Part shown: positions 1 to 10,118 of the stretch, in pieces
Position numbering within the stretch: position 1 is the stretch's first letter
Layout of the letters: the number at the start of each line of letters is the position of its first letter
Assembly (NCBI GenBank): GCA_025558075.1
Contig: JAHLKF010000001.1
Span: forward strand, 1,896,442 to 1,960,441
Source of the DNA: Gaertneriomyces semiglobifer
Lineage: Eukaryota; Chytridiomycota; Chytridiomycetes; Spizellomycetales; Spizellomycetaceae
DNA length: 64,000 bases
Direction of reading: 5' to 3'
Notes under the pieces: generated by a model
Told to the model about the DNA's origin: nothing
Seen by the model: the letters and a program-made list of their open reading frames with translations, nothing else
Databases searched by the model: none
Translations under genes and position numbers: made by a program

Positions 1-44
1 ATGATGAACCATCACTTGATTGTGCTGACATTCTCTCCTTTCAG

Positions 45-334
45 GTGATATTCTTTTCGGCTTCACCTTTTTTGTCGTAGGTCGCATCTGCGACTACGTT
101 ATTTCTCGGCAGATATGCGACATGGCCAAGCACTATGTCGATGGCATGTTCTTCGGAACGATATGCACACTCTTGGCTGTGATGATGGTGTACAAATACT
201 GGGACTCCATCACCAAGGAAGACCTTGAGTTCTCTGTTGGAGGAAAAAGCAACGTTTGGGAGATAAAGGACCCTCTGTTGGGCGACGATGGGCTGCATCG
301 GGATGACATGTATGAACCGACTCACGGATACTAG
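45..334 (+). CDS. CHS7: Chitin synthase export chaperone CHS7, last exon (5' truncated by window edge)
   Basis: Only the 3' exon is inside the window. An intron end (branch-like tgctgac, then tttcag) precedes base 45, and the first two bases complete a split codon. The exon encodes about 96 residues with two hydrophobic helices and ends at TAG 332-334. The stretch [21 protein letters not shown], the following MMVYKYWDS and then DLEFSV match the conserved C-terminal part of Chs7, the polytopic ER protein needed for export of chitin synthase III. The tail is longer than in yeast and acidic. The gene converges on SF3B2. Identification rests on recalled family motifs and is strong; the upstream exons are not visible. 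Confidence -1.
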
Positions 335-550
335 GTTCCAGTAGAACCGGAAAGGTCTTCTACGGCCGATCAATTTAGTGTGTAAATAGACGTGCAGGAG
401 TACAGAACAAAGTATTGCCATACAGCTGTTTTTGGGCGCGGCTATACGGGTCGCTGCCATTTTATACAAATAATTGTCAGGTATTCGGACCTGCCCATAT
501 ATTACACAACGGCACCCGCGAAATAGCGGTTTGCCATTTCCGTATCCAAA

Positions 551-2550
551 TTAGAACTTGAACTTTTCAGTCTTCCGTTTCTTTCTCTTTTCCCTCTCTC
601 TCTGTGCATGTTCAGCCACCATATCTGAAAAGTCCTCTTTGGTTGATCCTTCTTTCGATCTCTCGTAGGCCTTTCTGACGACCTCAGAGTCCAATCCACT
701 CTGTAGTTCATCGGGGTTGAGAGATACCTCTGTTTCTCCTACCGCCTTTCGCTTTCCAGAGCCACTGGCACCAGCGGAGAGGTCGTAAACATGCTCACTA
801 CCCATGAAACCTTTGACCGAAGTTGACTTTTCAGGCAGAACAGTGTACAGCTGCTTCTGCTTGGCCGGGGGAGAAGCAGATCGTCTACGGTCTTTTCGCA
901 GCTCGATGAATTCGGGGGTCTCCAAACCAGACGGAACAGATGAAATTCCAGAGGGCGTGACCAATCCGGAAGAGACGGCTGCTGCTTCGTCGTCTTCATT
1001 AGTTTCGTTCGCGTCTTCGTCAGATTCATTCTCATCATCGGACTCTTCTTCTTCGTCTTCGGATGCTTCTTCCTCAAGTTCCAATTCACCCCATGTTGTG
1101 CGTTCGATAGGTGCCACGAGCTGCATGTTGATGATCCGTTAGTAAGAACACGAGGATAGGCTAACCAATTTGGCTAGAAAGAAAATACTAGGAACATTAC
1201 CTCTAGCTTAACATCTTCCATGCTACCAAACACATCCCCATAGAGTGGCCTTCCATATTCATCCACCGGCGGCTTACCCCAACCACCAGGGTGATAGCCC
1301 CATTGTGCTCCCTCCGGAATGGGGGCGTTCAAACCAGCAACCTTTAGCTGCGGATAACTCGGTGGCGGCCCATATCTCTGCATGTTGATCAACCACGGTG
1401 GTGGCGCTAGCGGAGGCATGTTTAAGGCGCTCTTTAACTCTTCACTCAGTTGACCCGGCTTCTTCGCTTTGAGTTTGGTTTCAAACTCTTTACCTTCATA
1501 GTACACATCACCGTGAATAGTTAACTTAGGTTTGGTTTGCCACCGGAAAAACGCATCATGCAATTTCTGGTAATCAATGTCGAGTTTGCCCATTTTCGGT
1601 TGATGTCGTTCTCGAGTTTTGGACTTTAGCTTTTGTGCATCCTCCTTTTCTTTGACAGCGGAACGCATCTCCATGATGCCCGTTGCTTTGATGAAATCAG
1701 GGAGCTCGAATGGTGGCTTTTCGATACCTCTTTTCCCTTGCAGGTATTTACGCTTCTGAGACCAATGTACTGGAACAGGGACTGTGTTACGATATGATTT
1801 CAGGTGAACAAGTAGTTTGGGATCGGAGGCGGTAACATCCACCCAGTCGACAACATCGGGTTTTTTGACGAGTTGTTTCAATTCCGCAACCGTTAAACGA
1901 TTGAGCTTGCGCATTTGTTTTCTGGATACTTTTTTCACACCATTTTCGTCCTCGGACGTATCAGAATCAGAATCACTGTCTCTATTCCGATGGCCATTGG
2001 TTTCATCCTCATCACCCAGGTCGGCACCATCTGCTTCGTCTGCTGATTGGTCGCCTGCTTCGTCTTCCTCAGGCGGCGCCGGTTGAAAGTAGTCAAAGAT
2101 CTTGGCGTAATCAGCAAACGCCTCGTCCTTGATATCCAGTGGTGCAGCGACATACTCAATGTCCACGCCTTGTGGTACTTGTGGCTTGTTTTCAGATTCC
2201 ACAACAGTTCCAGTCGCAGTGGCATTAGTATCTTGCTGGGTCTTTTTCTTTCTTCTCTTTTTCTTGTCATTGGTCTTTGCTGACCCGTTTTGGGAATGCC
2301 CATCGACGTTGGCAAGCGCAAGATGATCTTTCAGGCGAGCAAGAAGGGTATCTCTGTGACCGACGGCATCGAGGCCCAAGTCGATGAGCGACTTTTTTAG
2401 TTCATCATCCGACTGCTTCTGATACTGCGCGAGTAGCTTTGCTGCCATTTTCTGCGCAACCCTTTCCAATCGGTGCTGCTGAAGCTGTTCCGCTTCCAAT
2501 ATCGGCCCTGTGGTTGGTTGAGTGCAGACGGTCGACAGAGGACGAGGCAT
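551..2550 (-). CDS. SF3B2: Splicing factor 3b subunit 2 (SF3B2/SAP145, yeast Cus1)
   Basis: Subunit of the SF3b complex of the U2 snRNP, which helps lock U2 onto the intron branch site. Two exons, 2550-1201 and 1120-551, are joined across an 80-nt intron with donor GTAATG, a perfect TACTAAC branch site at 1138-1144 and acceptor GCAG; 639 residues. The N-terminus has a SAP-like helical segment (SLIDLGLDAVGHRDTLLARL). The middle holds the DUF382/PSP block (PPPWLINMQRYGPPPSYP, GYHPGGWGKPP, GRPLYGDVFG). Exon 2 starts with the family's WGELE plus acidic run, then SSVPSGLETPEFIELRK, and ends DFSDMVAEHA...EKFKF. The longer frame to 2616 opens with GTG, so ATG 2550 is chosen. The U2 snRNA gene lies divergently upstream. 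Confidence -1.
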
Positions 2551-2763
2551 CCGATCCGAACTGGCGATTAAAATCAAGCACTGCAACGTCGCCCGGAAAG
2601 TGACTCGCAGGTCCACTTGGACCCCTCACTTAACTCCGGTCAAGTGATTTCTAACATAATCAGGGTATGCTGACACAATAACGCTTAATCACATGATATC
2701 CTAGGCAACGCATGGCACAGCACAAGCGTAACCTGGATACAGTGGCACAGTAATTTGGTGGTC

Positions 2764-2770
2764 TATAAAA
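2764..2770 (+). promoter_or_regulatory. TATA box of the U2 snRNA gene
   Basis: TATAAAA lies about 45 nt before the inferred U2 5' end, inside the 258-nt spacer between the SF3B2 start and U2. A TATA element at this distance fits a pol II snRNA promoter in fungi. The transcription start is inferred from alignment with known U2 5' ends, not observed. Confidence -1.
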
Positions 2771-2808
2771 GGCGAGCCCGTCCCCGCATCCCCCTTTCCT
2801 TTTTCCTT

Positions 2809-3000
2809 ATCCTCTCAGGCCTTTTGGCTAAGATCAAGTGTAGTATCTGTTCTATTCAGTTTGACAACTGGATTCCTCGGCATTGCCGAGGGTTTTCTTG
2901 TCATACCTATTTTTGAAATTCGCTGGCGCTGATGGGCTTGCTCTAGGCGCTGGCACTGGTGTCCCTGGTATTGCACTACTTCCAGGTGACGCCGAGACCC
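2809..3000 (+). ncRNA. U2: U2 spliceosomal snRNA
   Basis: The 5' region carries the near-invariant U2 core: GGCCTTTTGGCTAAGATCAA, then GTGTAGTATCTGTTCT. The branch-site recognition element GTAGTA is at 2840-2845, complementary to the TACTAAC branch site seen in this genome. Downstream are a perfect stem (cctcgg/ccgagg, 2875-2891) in the stem-loop II region, an Sm site ATTTTTG at 2909-2915, and the diagnostic stem-loop IV (cctgg...ccagg, 2964-2986). Stem-loop IV binds U2A'/U2B'' in other eukaryotes. The 3' end near 3000 is approximate. It is divergent from SF3B2, a protein of the same snRNP. Confidence -1.
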
Positions 3001-3481
3001 CCGCATAATGAAGGAAGAAAATCAATGAATGTACATAAATCTTAATCCAGAGCACGTGCTTTGGACTTCCCATCTTTCGTATGGCAGAGGCTTTCAGTTC
3101 ACGATCATCCTGCATGGGGATCTGTGCATGTGTTGTGCCCACTTGATGCTAGTATCCCTGCACGTACTGCTGGTGCAAAGCACTAGAGATCCGCGATCAG
3201 TGATACGAACGCTTACGCTGATGGTCGAGGAAGAAGCTTTGAGATTGAGGATGCTGAGAAAAAGAGGCCAGCGTCAGCGTGCAGGGTTGTGCCGTGGTGT
3301 GTCATCAAACACTACTCGCATCAAATGCGCTCAGATACGTCTGATGTGATGTCCTTTTTGCCTACTGAATGTGCGTCGACGAATGCTGTGGACATATTGA
3401 TATTGATACTCGAATGTTATATACAATGCCAACCGGGGCGATCCACCCTCAGCAATTGGCCCTCACGATCTTGCCTGCAAA
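3001..3481. other. Intergenic gap between U2 and the aldo-keto reductase 3' ends
   Basis: Both neighbours end here, so no shared promoter is expected. Short open frames exist but show no family motif or intron structure, and I see no RNA gene or repeat. An isolated CACGTG at about 3053 is not obviously linked to a start site. Confidence -1.
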
Positions 3482-4506
3482 CTATTTACCCGTCCAGGCA
3501 TCTAAGTTATTCAATGGCGCGTCCTTCTTTACCACGTCCCAGACTTTTTCAATGGCAGCAACGGCCTCAGTTGGCAAAGGTCCATTCTCCAGTCCTTGTA
3601 CAGTCTGCTCCAGTTGCTCCACTCTGGTGGCCCCAAGGATGATTCCGTCCCCTAGTTCTGGTTTCAATGCGGAATGATACGCAATGTACCGGTAGGCCAG
3701 TTCGGCTCTGGGGATCTTGAATTCTTCCGAAATGCCAGACCATAGTTTAAGACCTTCCAATAGGGCAGGGCGGTTATACAATGTGTGATACATCTTTCCT
3801 AGCGGGCTCTTGGGATCCCACCGGCCTTCCCCGCCCTTCTGAATGTCCTCGACAGATTTTGCCAAGAATCCGCCTGCAATGGCGGAATACGCATAGAACC
3901 TGATGTTGAGTTTCCGGAGCAAGGGAAACAAGGTTTGCTCGATATGCCGGGAAACGGGGTTGTAATTTCCTTGGTAAACGGTGGGAAGGACGGACGACGC
4001 CTGTTTCTGTAAATCGTAGATTTGTTGGACCTGTTCAGGAGTATAGTTGGAGAGACCGAGTTCGGCGAATTTGCCGGCTTTGTAGAGCTCATTCATGGCT
4101 TTGAGAGTCTCTTCAATAGGAGTTTGCGGGTCCGGAGCGTGCAAGTAGTAGACATTAACCTGCCAAACGGTGCCAGTTGAAGCTTCCGGGTATAATAAGA
4201 ATCAACGCGATGCTGCTCACAAACCTTGTCTACACCCAACTGTGAAAATGACTCCTTCTGCGCAGCCTGCACGGCATCCTTGGTTTGCGTTCCAGGAGTC
4301 CCACCGGGTACCTTTGTGTCAATAGTGAACTTGTCGCTCGCCTTGAGTTTTCCCAGTACACCTTCCGAGCCCCCATATATACGGGCGGTGTCGAGGATCT
4401 GGATGTGGAGGCGTTCGAGCACGTCAAGGAACTTTTTGCCATTCTCGACGTTGCCATCCATCATGTTGGCAGTGCCGAAGATGTATGCAAGTTTGGAGGC
4501 AGTCAT
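3482..4506 (-). CDS. Aldo-keto reductase, AKR7 (aflatoxin-aldehyde reductase-like) type
   Basis: Predicted cytosolic NADPH-dependent aldehyde reductase. Two exons, 4506-4225 and 4159-3482, with a 65-nt intron (donor GTTTGT); 319 residues, normal for the family. The catalytic tetrad is visible: Asp and Tyr in ILDTARIYGGSE, Lys in IDTKVPGG and His in YYLHAPDP, the last starting exon 2. The ELGLSNYTPEQV and QGNYNPVSR segments and the C-terminal GIILGATRVEQLEQTV cofactor region are typical of AKR7. The exact substrate cannot be told from sequence. Its start lies 2 kb from the next confident gene. Confidence -1.
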
Positions 4507-6050
4507 GGTTGAGTGAGTGTGCTAGTAAAGTGAGAAGATACGAGTTGTGAGCTGGAAGAAGCTGTGAAGGCTAAGGTGGACGAGATTCTTCCCAACCGTC
4601 CAGCCTTTTATGCTGGCCGCATCCAGATCCAGCTGCACAGCGGGTTTCCCGATGTGTCATGCCGAAACAGGGCGCTGACAAAAGGTGGGCTTCACCGGCA
4701 GCCGAACATATATGAATTTGTCATTGGAGATAACGTTTGTGAGAGCTTGCTGTGCAGGATACCAACGCCTTGCGTAACCGCATCCATCTTCAATTCAGAT
4801 TTCAAAGCCGTTGATTCGCACGCAACATCGACGCGACACGGCGCAGTCACAAAGCGGGCGCGTATCTTGGCTTCGAATCCCGCTCCGGACTGAGCTGAAT
4901 TTTGAAGCTGAAGCAGAGGTGTGCACGTTTAATGCTATGATACAACATGAATTGATAGCTGGCAGCATTCTTGTGGTCCGAGAAGTACTCCTCTGCATGT
5001 GGGTGCATGCGAGTAATGAGCCTGGCTGAGTTGAGAGCAAAGCCGTGAGCAAGTGGGTACAACACATTCGGATAGTTCGATAGTTCGCTCAACGACGACC
5101 CCGGATGTAACAGATCCTGGCAACCAGAGCTACTGTTTTGTACGGGCTTTCGTCTAACATGTCGCGGTGGGAAAATCACTGGTAACGACTGCTATCAACC
5201 AAGCTGAAGAAAACCAGTGCAGCCTGCAGAACGTTTAACAACTTTCCCATTTGAGCCCTTCGCTAATCTTCGACACTGCAGTGCCTCTATGTGAATTGGG
5301 GTACTGACACGTTTACACTTTGTTAAGCGTGATAAGAGGTATTATTCTCTCCTGTCCCTCCATGAGTATGCCTAGCTTATTGGATGTACTTGTCACGAAT
5401 GTCCTTCCATTGTCGCTTCATAAGGAAAAGAAATGGCAAACTTGAGCTTTGTGCTGGGGCGAACAGCAAAGGCCTGAAGGAGTACCTACCCCTCGGTTCA
5501 ATGAGTCCCATACGCGGTCGGTCACGCTATCGAACGCGATCTCGAAGGCGAACGCAGCAGCAAAGATGCCCGCAACAAAGTTTGAGGACTTCTTGAAGAA
5601 GACTGGCAAAAGAGGTCATCAATACTTTGGGTTAGTGTGTCATTCGCTACGTTGATGCCCTTTGCTCCTACGCGTGTTGTCCAAGCAAGGGAAACCTCAT
5701 GCGCGAGGAAGAATGCTCACCATTATAAGTAGTTCTCGCCAACGCAGAAGCCATCTTTGCTCTTCCTTTCTCTGTATCTCCTGTCTTTCCAGAATCAAAA
5801 TCGCAGATTCGTTTCGCTGCTTCGTGCCGCTCGCTCCGCCATTCGCAGTGCGCCCTGATTTACATCGAGGTGCTTGTTGACATGGCAACACATAACCGAT
5901 AATACTGTGTTAGTTACGGACTACTTCCTGAGCACTGGATTGAGCGCTCACTCAGGCGAGGCGAGGATACCTGCAACTTCAATGGTGATGGTTGGTCATC
6001 ATTCTAAAGATCAAGCCGCTCCATTTGAATGGCACCACTTCCTTCTAGAT
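4507..6050. other. Intergenic region, no supported gene
   Basis: About 1.5 kb upstream of the aldo-keto reductase. The longest frames begin with non-ATG codons or lack any recognisable motif. One plus-strand stretch near 5480-5640 reads like protein (a helical, Lys/Ala-rich segment followed by FEDFLKKTGKRGHQYFG), but I find no start, intron pair or family, so I do not call it a gene. Confidence -1.
4606..4613 (-). promoter_or_regulatory. TATA-like box of the aldo-keto reductase gene
   Basis: On the minus strand CATAAAAGG lies about 100 nt upstream of the ATG. It is framed by a 5-bp inverted repeat (CCAGC/GCTGG). Position and sequence fit a TATA element; the inverted repeat may be chance. Confidence -1.
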
Positions 6051-6365
6051 CTACTTCGCACTACAACGACTCTTTCTACCTTTCAAGTAAACGATCAGAC
6101 GGCATGAGGTCGTAAGCTGCTGTATATATTTGAAATCGAAGACGAGATCCAAATGTAAACTCCGGCCATGTGAATTGGCACTGCGGCGATCGTGCAGATG
6201 GCTGAACGCTTTGATCAAGTCGTTCAATGTCAGCAATCCAGGCGCTTTCTCATTAATTTCAAGGTGGAGATGCTGTATGCTTGGATGTAATATGGGCACC
6301 ACTTCCGCCATATGCATCAGACTTTCTGGGGTAGCATCGTAGTGGTAAAAGCCGCATTTCTCCAT
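6051..6365 (-). CDS. Hypothetical LRR-like fragment
   Basis: Not recognised with confidence. From ATG 6365 the frame gives about 104 residues. It contains MEKCGFYHYD, then ESLMHMAEVVPILHPSIQHLHLEI and LLTLNDLIKAFSHL, whose leucine spacing resembles leucine-rich repeats of F-box-type proteins. The same frame stays open another 30 codons upstream with no ATG, so the 5' end may be spliced or lost. It could be a gene remnant or a small intact gene. There is no TATA box or intron I can pin down. Confidence -1.
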   Translation of the reverse strand: MEKCGFYHYDATPESLMHMAEVVPILHPSIQHLHLEINEKAPGLLTLNDLIKAFSHLHDRRSANSHGRSLHLDLVFDFKYIQQLTTSCRLIVYLKGRKSRCSAK

Positions 6366-6588
6366 GTTTGGCTGCTCGCGGGGATGTCCCACCAGAGCTT
6401 TCCAAACCTCGACTTGTCGCGACGTTCGGTCGCGTCGAAGGGCAATCGATAACAATGATTACATAATTGCAAACATAATTGCCCTAACACCGAAATGCAC
6501 AGCGCAACCTCGATCAACTGTCGCGACAGTTTTCATTATGATTTGCTCAAATTCTGCATCTTTCAAACTAATATCCCGGCATTGAAAA

Positions 6589-7062
6589 ATGGTTGCAACC
6601 TCATTCTATCGGACAGGACTCTTTTGGGGTGCAGCCCTGGCGCTGGTGCAAGCTGCTGTCGGTCAGACGAGCGCAAGTACCCCCGCAACTCCGGATCGTA
6701 GTCAGTCAGTAGAAGTCGAAGGTACTGCCAACAACAACCTTCGGATTCGCTTCCTTGGCTGCGAACAAGCACAGAGCCTTGCCCACTTGGTAGCGGCCTC
6801 AAACTACAGCAGTACACTTACTCCAGCCATGTGTGCGGAGTGGTGCACCACCAGGGACCCTGAGCTCACCCGCTTCCATATCGACTACAACTCATGGTCG
6901 ACGTCTAACGAGACGGTTCCCACTTGTCGCTGCACGTCTGCTTCCTATTCATACGGAAATGCTGTTGATGTCCTGCAGTGCAACACCTCAAAGTGCGCTG
7001 ACGGGTCTGCCTGCGGCAACAGTCGCGATGCCCGCACGGTGGCTGTATACGAGCTGGAATGA
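6589..7062 (+). CDS. Secreted protein with a WSC-like cysteine domain
   Basis: Single exon, 157 residues, ATG 6589. The N-terminus is a signal peptide (hydrophobic FWGAALALVQAAVGQ, cleavage probably near A-V-G-Q). The mature part has eight cysteines in the order expected of a WSC carbohydrate-binding domain: FLGC, MCAEWC, TCRC, LQC-NTSKC, SACG, ending in VAVYELE. WSC domains bind glycans in cell-wall sensors and secreted fungal proteins. There is no transmembrane helix or Ser/Thr-rich stalk, so this is secreted rather than a Wsc stress sensor. Family assignment is from the cysteine pattern only. Confidence -1.
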   Translation: MVATSFYRTGLFWGAALALVQAAVGQTSASTPATPDRSQSVEVEGTANNNLRIRFLGCEQAQSLAHLVAASNYSSTLTPAMCAEWCTTRDPELTRFHIDYNSWSTSNETVPTCRCTSASYSYGNAVDVLQCNTSKCADGSACGNSRDARTVAVYELE

Positions 7063-8166
7063 GCACCATTTGGAATGCCTTAACGGCGGGAGCCGTACAA
7101 ATTAGATCTTGGAAGAACGATGAAGATAGATAGATACATAGATACATAGACCATTACTAGCTATTAGATTCTAGAGAAGTGCTGTCACCCATATTATAAT
7201 TCTATGCTTTGTTTAATTACGATGATTCACTCTTGAAAACAAAGATGCTACAAGGTCACATGAGCAGATGCAAGTCACGTGCTGGTTTCCCGTAATTCAT
7301 GTGACGCGACATGAAGTTCGAAAGTTGAGCATTTGGACAAGTCAGTTTTGCAGCGAACCCAATCATAAAAGAATGCATGATGATGGCCTTACTGTTTCCA
7401 ACACTGTCTAACTCATGGTTATGCCAGAGAGTGTGCCTCTCCTTCAAGGATGGTAGCTTGTCGTCGCATATCCCTTCCGCTGCACAAGCTTTGTGAACCT
7501 GGTGGACCTGGCATAGGGTGAATCAACTTGATCGATCACCTTGTCGTCGAAGCTCTATGGCCGGTTGTGGCCTAACATTCGGCGAACCCTTCCAAGAGAG
7601 GTCTATTTGATACAGCTTCCTTTCAGTTCGTTTTGCAGGTTTTTTGAGAGCAGTACTACGCTGGACGACGTTTGATAATCTCTTGCTGACGTTTCCGTCA
7701 AGCACCCCATTCACACTGGCAAAGAATGTCCCCTTTTCCAAACACAGTGGTAATGCCATGCTCAATAGAGAAACCTCTGCTTTAAACCTTCCTTCGGACC
7801 GAACTGCAGCAAACAGCGTCAGAGTTATGCGCTTATTTCCAAAGGAAAATTGCACGCGCAAAGCCCACTGTCAAGACCTACGTTTGATGCACTGACGCAC
7901 TTGTCAACGGCTGCAACTGCTGCTGCTGCTGGTGAGCGTTAGGATTGTGATGTTGCGCAATGGAATAGTGCATAACATGCTTCTTGTTCTGTATTCCTTG
8001 ATATTGACGGTGGACAAAGACCAGCCAACTTGGGAAGCCATCAACAATTACCACACTTCTAGCTGTCGGTAACAACAACAGTTTCGCAAGGGGTCGAACG
8101 TAGAGAAGCCAATATCGACGGCTGAAAAAAGACCTCAATACTGGCTTTGTGGAAACGACAACAGCG
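7063..8166. other. Intergenic region with a short GATA microsatellite
   Basis: Just 3' of the WSC-like gene is a run of GATA/CATA tetranucleotides (about 7125-7149). The remaining 1 kb holds only short frames without motifs. It includes the promoter of the downstream arrestin gene, in which I see no clear TATA box. Confidence -1.
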
Positions 8167-10053
8167 ATGCCAACAGTGCTCTCAATTCGCCCACTTCCGA
8201 CCTACAACACCCTGCTTCACGGCCACTACGGTCTTGAAACATGCGTCATTCGTGGCATCATCACCATCCAACATTCAGCAACACTATTGAGCTCGAAGCC
8301 TTTGCGAGTGGCCTCTCTCAATGTGGCCTTTCGCGGACAGTCCTGGTGTATATACCCAACAGAGTCTCTGGAAACAGCGAAACGTACGCACTTATTTCTG
8401 TACCGGTCCGTGGATGTTTTGACCGAAATGGAGACAATACCTTGCGGCAACAAAGTAGAATTGCCTTTTGAAATCGTTTTCCCATCGGACCCGGATCCGG
8501 ACGCTTTACCTCCTCCACCTCCCGGTGTCAATCCAAGCCCGCACTTGCTTCCTCCAAGCATGGCCTTCCTTGGCACGAGCGGAGCAGATCACCCTTATCA
8601 AGGTCACATTGACTATGAAGTGATAGCAACCCTCACGGAACCACCCACCCTCTTTGCCGCTGGAAAAGTGCATACAGCGACTGCTACAATACCACTCAAA
8701 GTATACGACCCACGTCTGCTGCCTACCCTGCTCCATCCTGACTTTCGACGCTGGAGATCGGCACCTGGGGCAGTGCCTGTCGAATATGACGTAGAAGTAG
8801 GCGCCATTGCTATGGGTCCTGGTGATCCGCTCCGGTTCGCCTACCGTGTTGTAGTTGCCAATGAAGCCGCCCGCAAAGGGGTGCGTTTGAAACGAATCAG
8901 TTTATGCCTCCGGGAGCACCACGTAGTTGGAGAACAGCGCTGTCAAGGGACTGTATACAATCCATATGATCCGATTGAGAAACGCGGCGATCGCATCAAA
9001 GGATCCACCGAACTGTTCCGGTGGGAAGGCAACGAGATATTGCCTACAACGACAGACGGCGAATTTGAGCTAGCATCTATTCAGCGAAGAACATCTACAC
9101 GACGACGTAATACCTCATCTACAACTAGCGATAAAGCTCTACCAAGACCAGGCTACCTAACGCGTGGTGGAGATGGGCTATACGCCGAGTCAGAAATCAC
9201 CTTACGGATACCAGAACTAGGTTCATTTTCTCCGACCACTGCTAAACCACCACTCCCACCGCCAGTCCCTGAGAACAGCGCACCCTTACCTGCCCATATT
9301 GAAGTGAGGCACACGCTCCAAGTTGCCATCGAGTTTATAGGCGCCGATAAATTAGTAATGGAATCCGTGTGTGTGCTGTCGTCAGTGTCCCAGACTGACA
9401 TCGCAGCCCTCTTGGACACTGATGCCGAGGTTGTGCCGGGTTTAGACTATGAAAAGGTTGTGGGCAAAGAAGTCTGGGTGCCCGAGTACAGTCGTTGGGA
9501 CGCCGTAGTCGAAAGAGTGAGGAGACTCGGGCTTGAAGAATGGAACGTTGTCAGGGCGGTGGTGTGTGGGGACACTGGTGACACTCCAGATCGTAAGAGT
9601 GAAGACGTTATGAAAGCCCTTAATGGAATGTTAGAGGTTGGGAGGGTTTCCGAGTCGGGTAGTGACAGTGATAGCTGCGAGAGTGATGCCATCAGTGACG
9701 CCTGCGAGAGTCATGAAGGATCACCACCCGATTACGTCGTCTCGCACTCTCCGCGTAGCAAGTTGGATTTGGACTCTTCGAAGTCACATAAAGGTCGAGT
9801 CCACGTTACGAACTCGAAAAAACAGGGCTTCAGCGCACCGACTGTGGCACCCAAATCAGGGGGCACCCCGAAACCACAGGCATTACCGCGAACGCCACCA
9901 CATCCATTATCTGCGGATATTGATTCTGAACGGCCCACAGAGCATCCGTCTACTACATTTGAGGTAGATAGTTCTTGGGGAACTAGCAATCAGCAAGTTG
10001 ATGCTGATGTAGATCACGATGTTCATCGCAATAAATGGGATGCGGTGCGGTGA
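8167..10053 (+). CDS. Alpha-arrestin-like protein (ARRDC/ART family)
   Basis: Single exon, 628 residues from ATG 8167 (the frame also opens at a GTG 18 nt earlier, not used). The N-terminal half reads as an arrestin-N beta-sandwich (YGLETCVIRGIITIQHSA, later PFEIVFPSD). The second half has an arrestin-C-like segment (PLRFAYRVVVANEAARKGVRLKRISLCLREH). The C-terminal third is low-complexity, Ser/Asp/Pro-rich. Fungal alpha-arrestins recruit ubiquitin ligases to plasma-membrane cargo. I do not see a clear PPxY motif for Rsp5/Nedd4 binding, so adaptor function is not proven. It converges on the PX-PB1 gene with only 65 nt between stop codons. Confidence -1.
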   Translation: MPTVLSIRPLPTYNTLLHGHYGLETCVIRGIITIQHSATLLSSKPLRVASLNVAFRGQSWCIYPTESLETAKRTHLFLYRSVDVLTEMETIPCGNKVELPFEIVFPSDPDPDALPPPPPGVNPSPHLLPPSMAFLGTSGADHPYQGHIDYEVIATLTEPPTLFAAGKVHTATATIPLKVYDPRLLPTLLHPDFRRWRSAPGAVPVEYDVEVGAIAMGPGDPLRFAYRVVVANEAARKGVRLKRISLCLREHHVVGEQRCQGTVYNPYDPIEKRGDRIKGSTELFRWEGNEILPTTTDGEFELASIQRRTSTRRRNTSSTTSDKALPRPGYLTRGGDGLYAESEITLRIPELGSFSPTTAKPPLPPPVPENSAPLPAHIEVRHTLQVAIEFIGADKLVMESVCVLSSVSQTDIAALLDTDAEVVPGLDYEKVVGKEVWVPEYSRWDAVVERVRRLGLEEWNVVRAVVCGDTGDTPDRKSEDVMKALNGMLEVGRVSESGSDSDSCESDAISDACESHEGSPPDYVVSHSPRSKLDLDSSKSHKGRVHVTNSKKQGFSAPTVAPKSGGTPKPQALPRTPPHPLSADIDSERPTEHPSTTFEVDSSWGTSNQQVDADVDHDVHRNKWDAVR

Positions 10054-10118
10054 GCATGTCATGTCCAGCTCGTGTTGCACTGTTTCGTCGCTATTTCGCA
10101 TGCGAGCTGGTTGCAGAG

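Noticed and set aside
4860..4890. tRNA-like T-loop (ggcttcgaatccc)
   Set aside because: The flanking bases do not pair as a T stem and no D or anticodon arm fits upstream.
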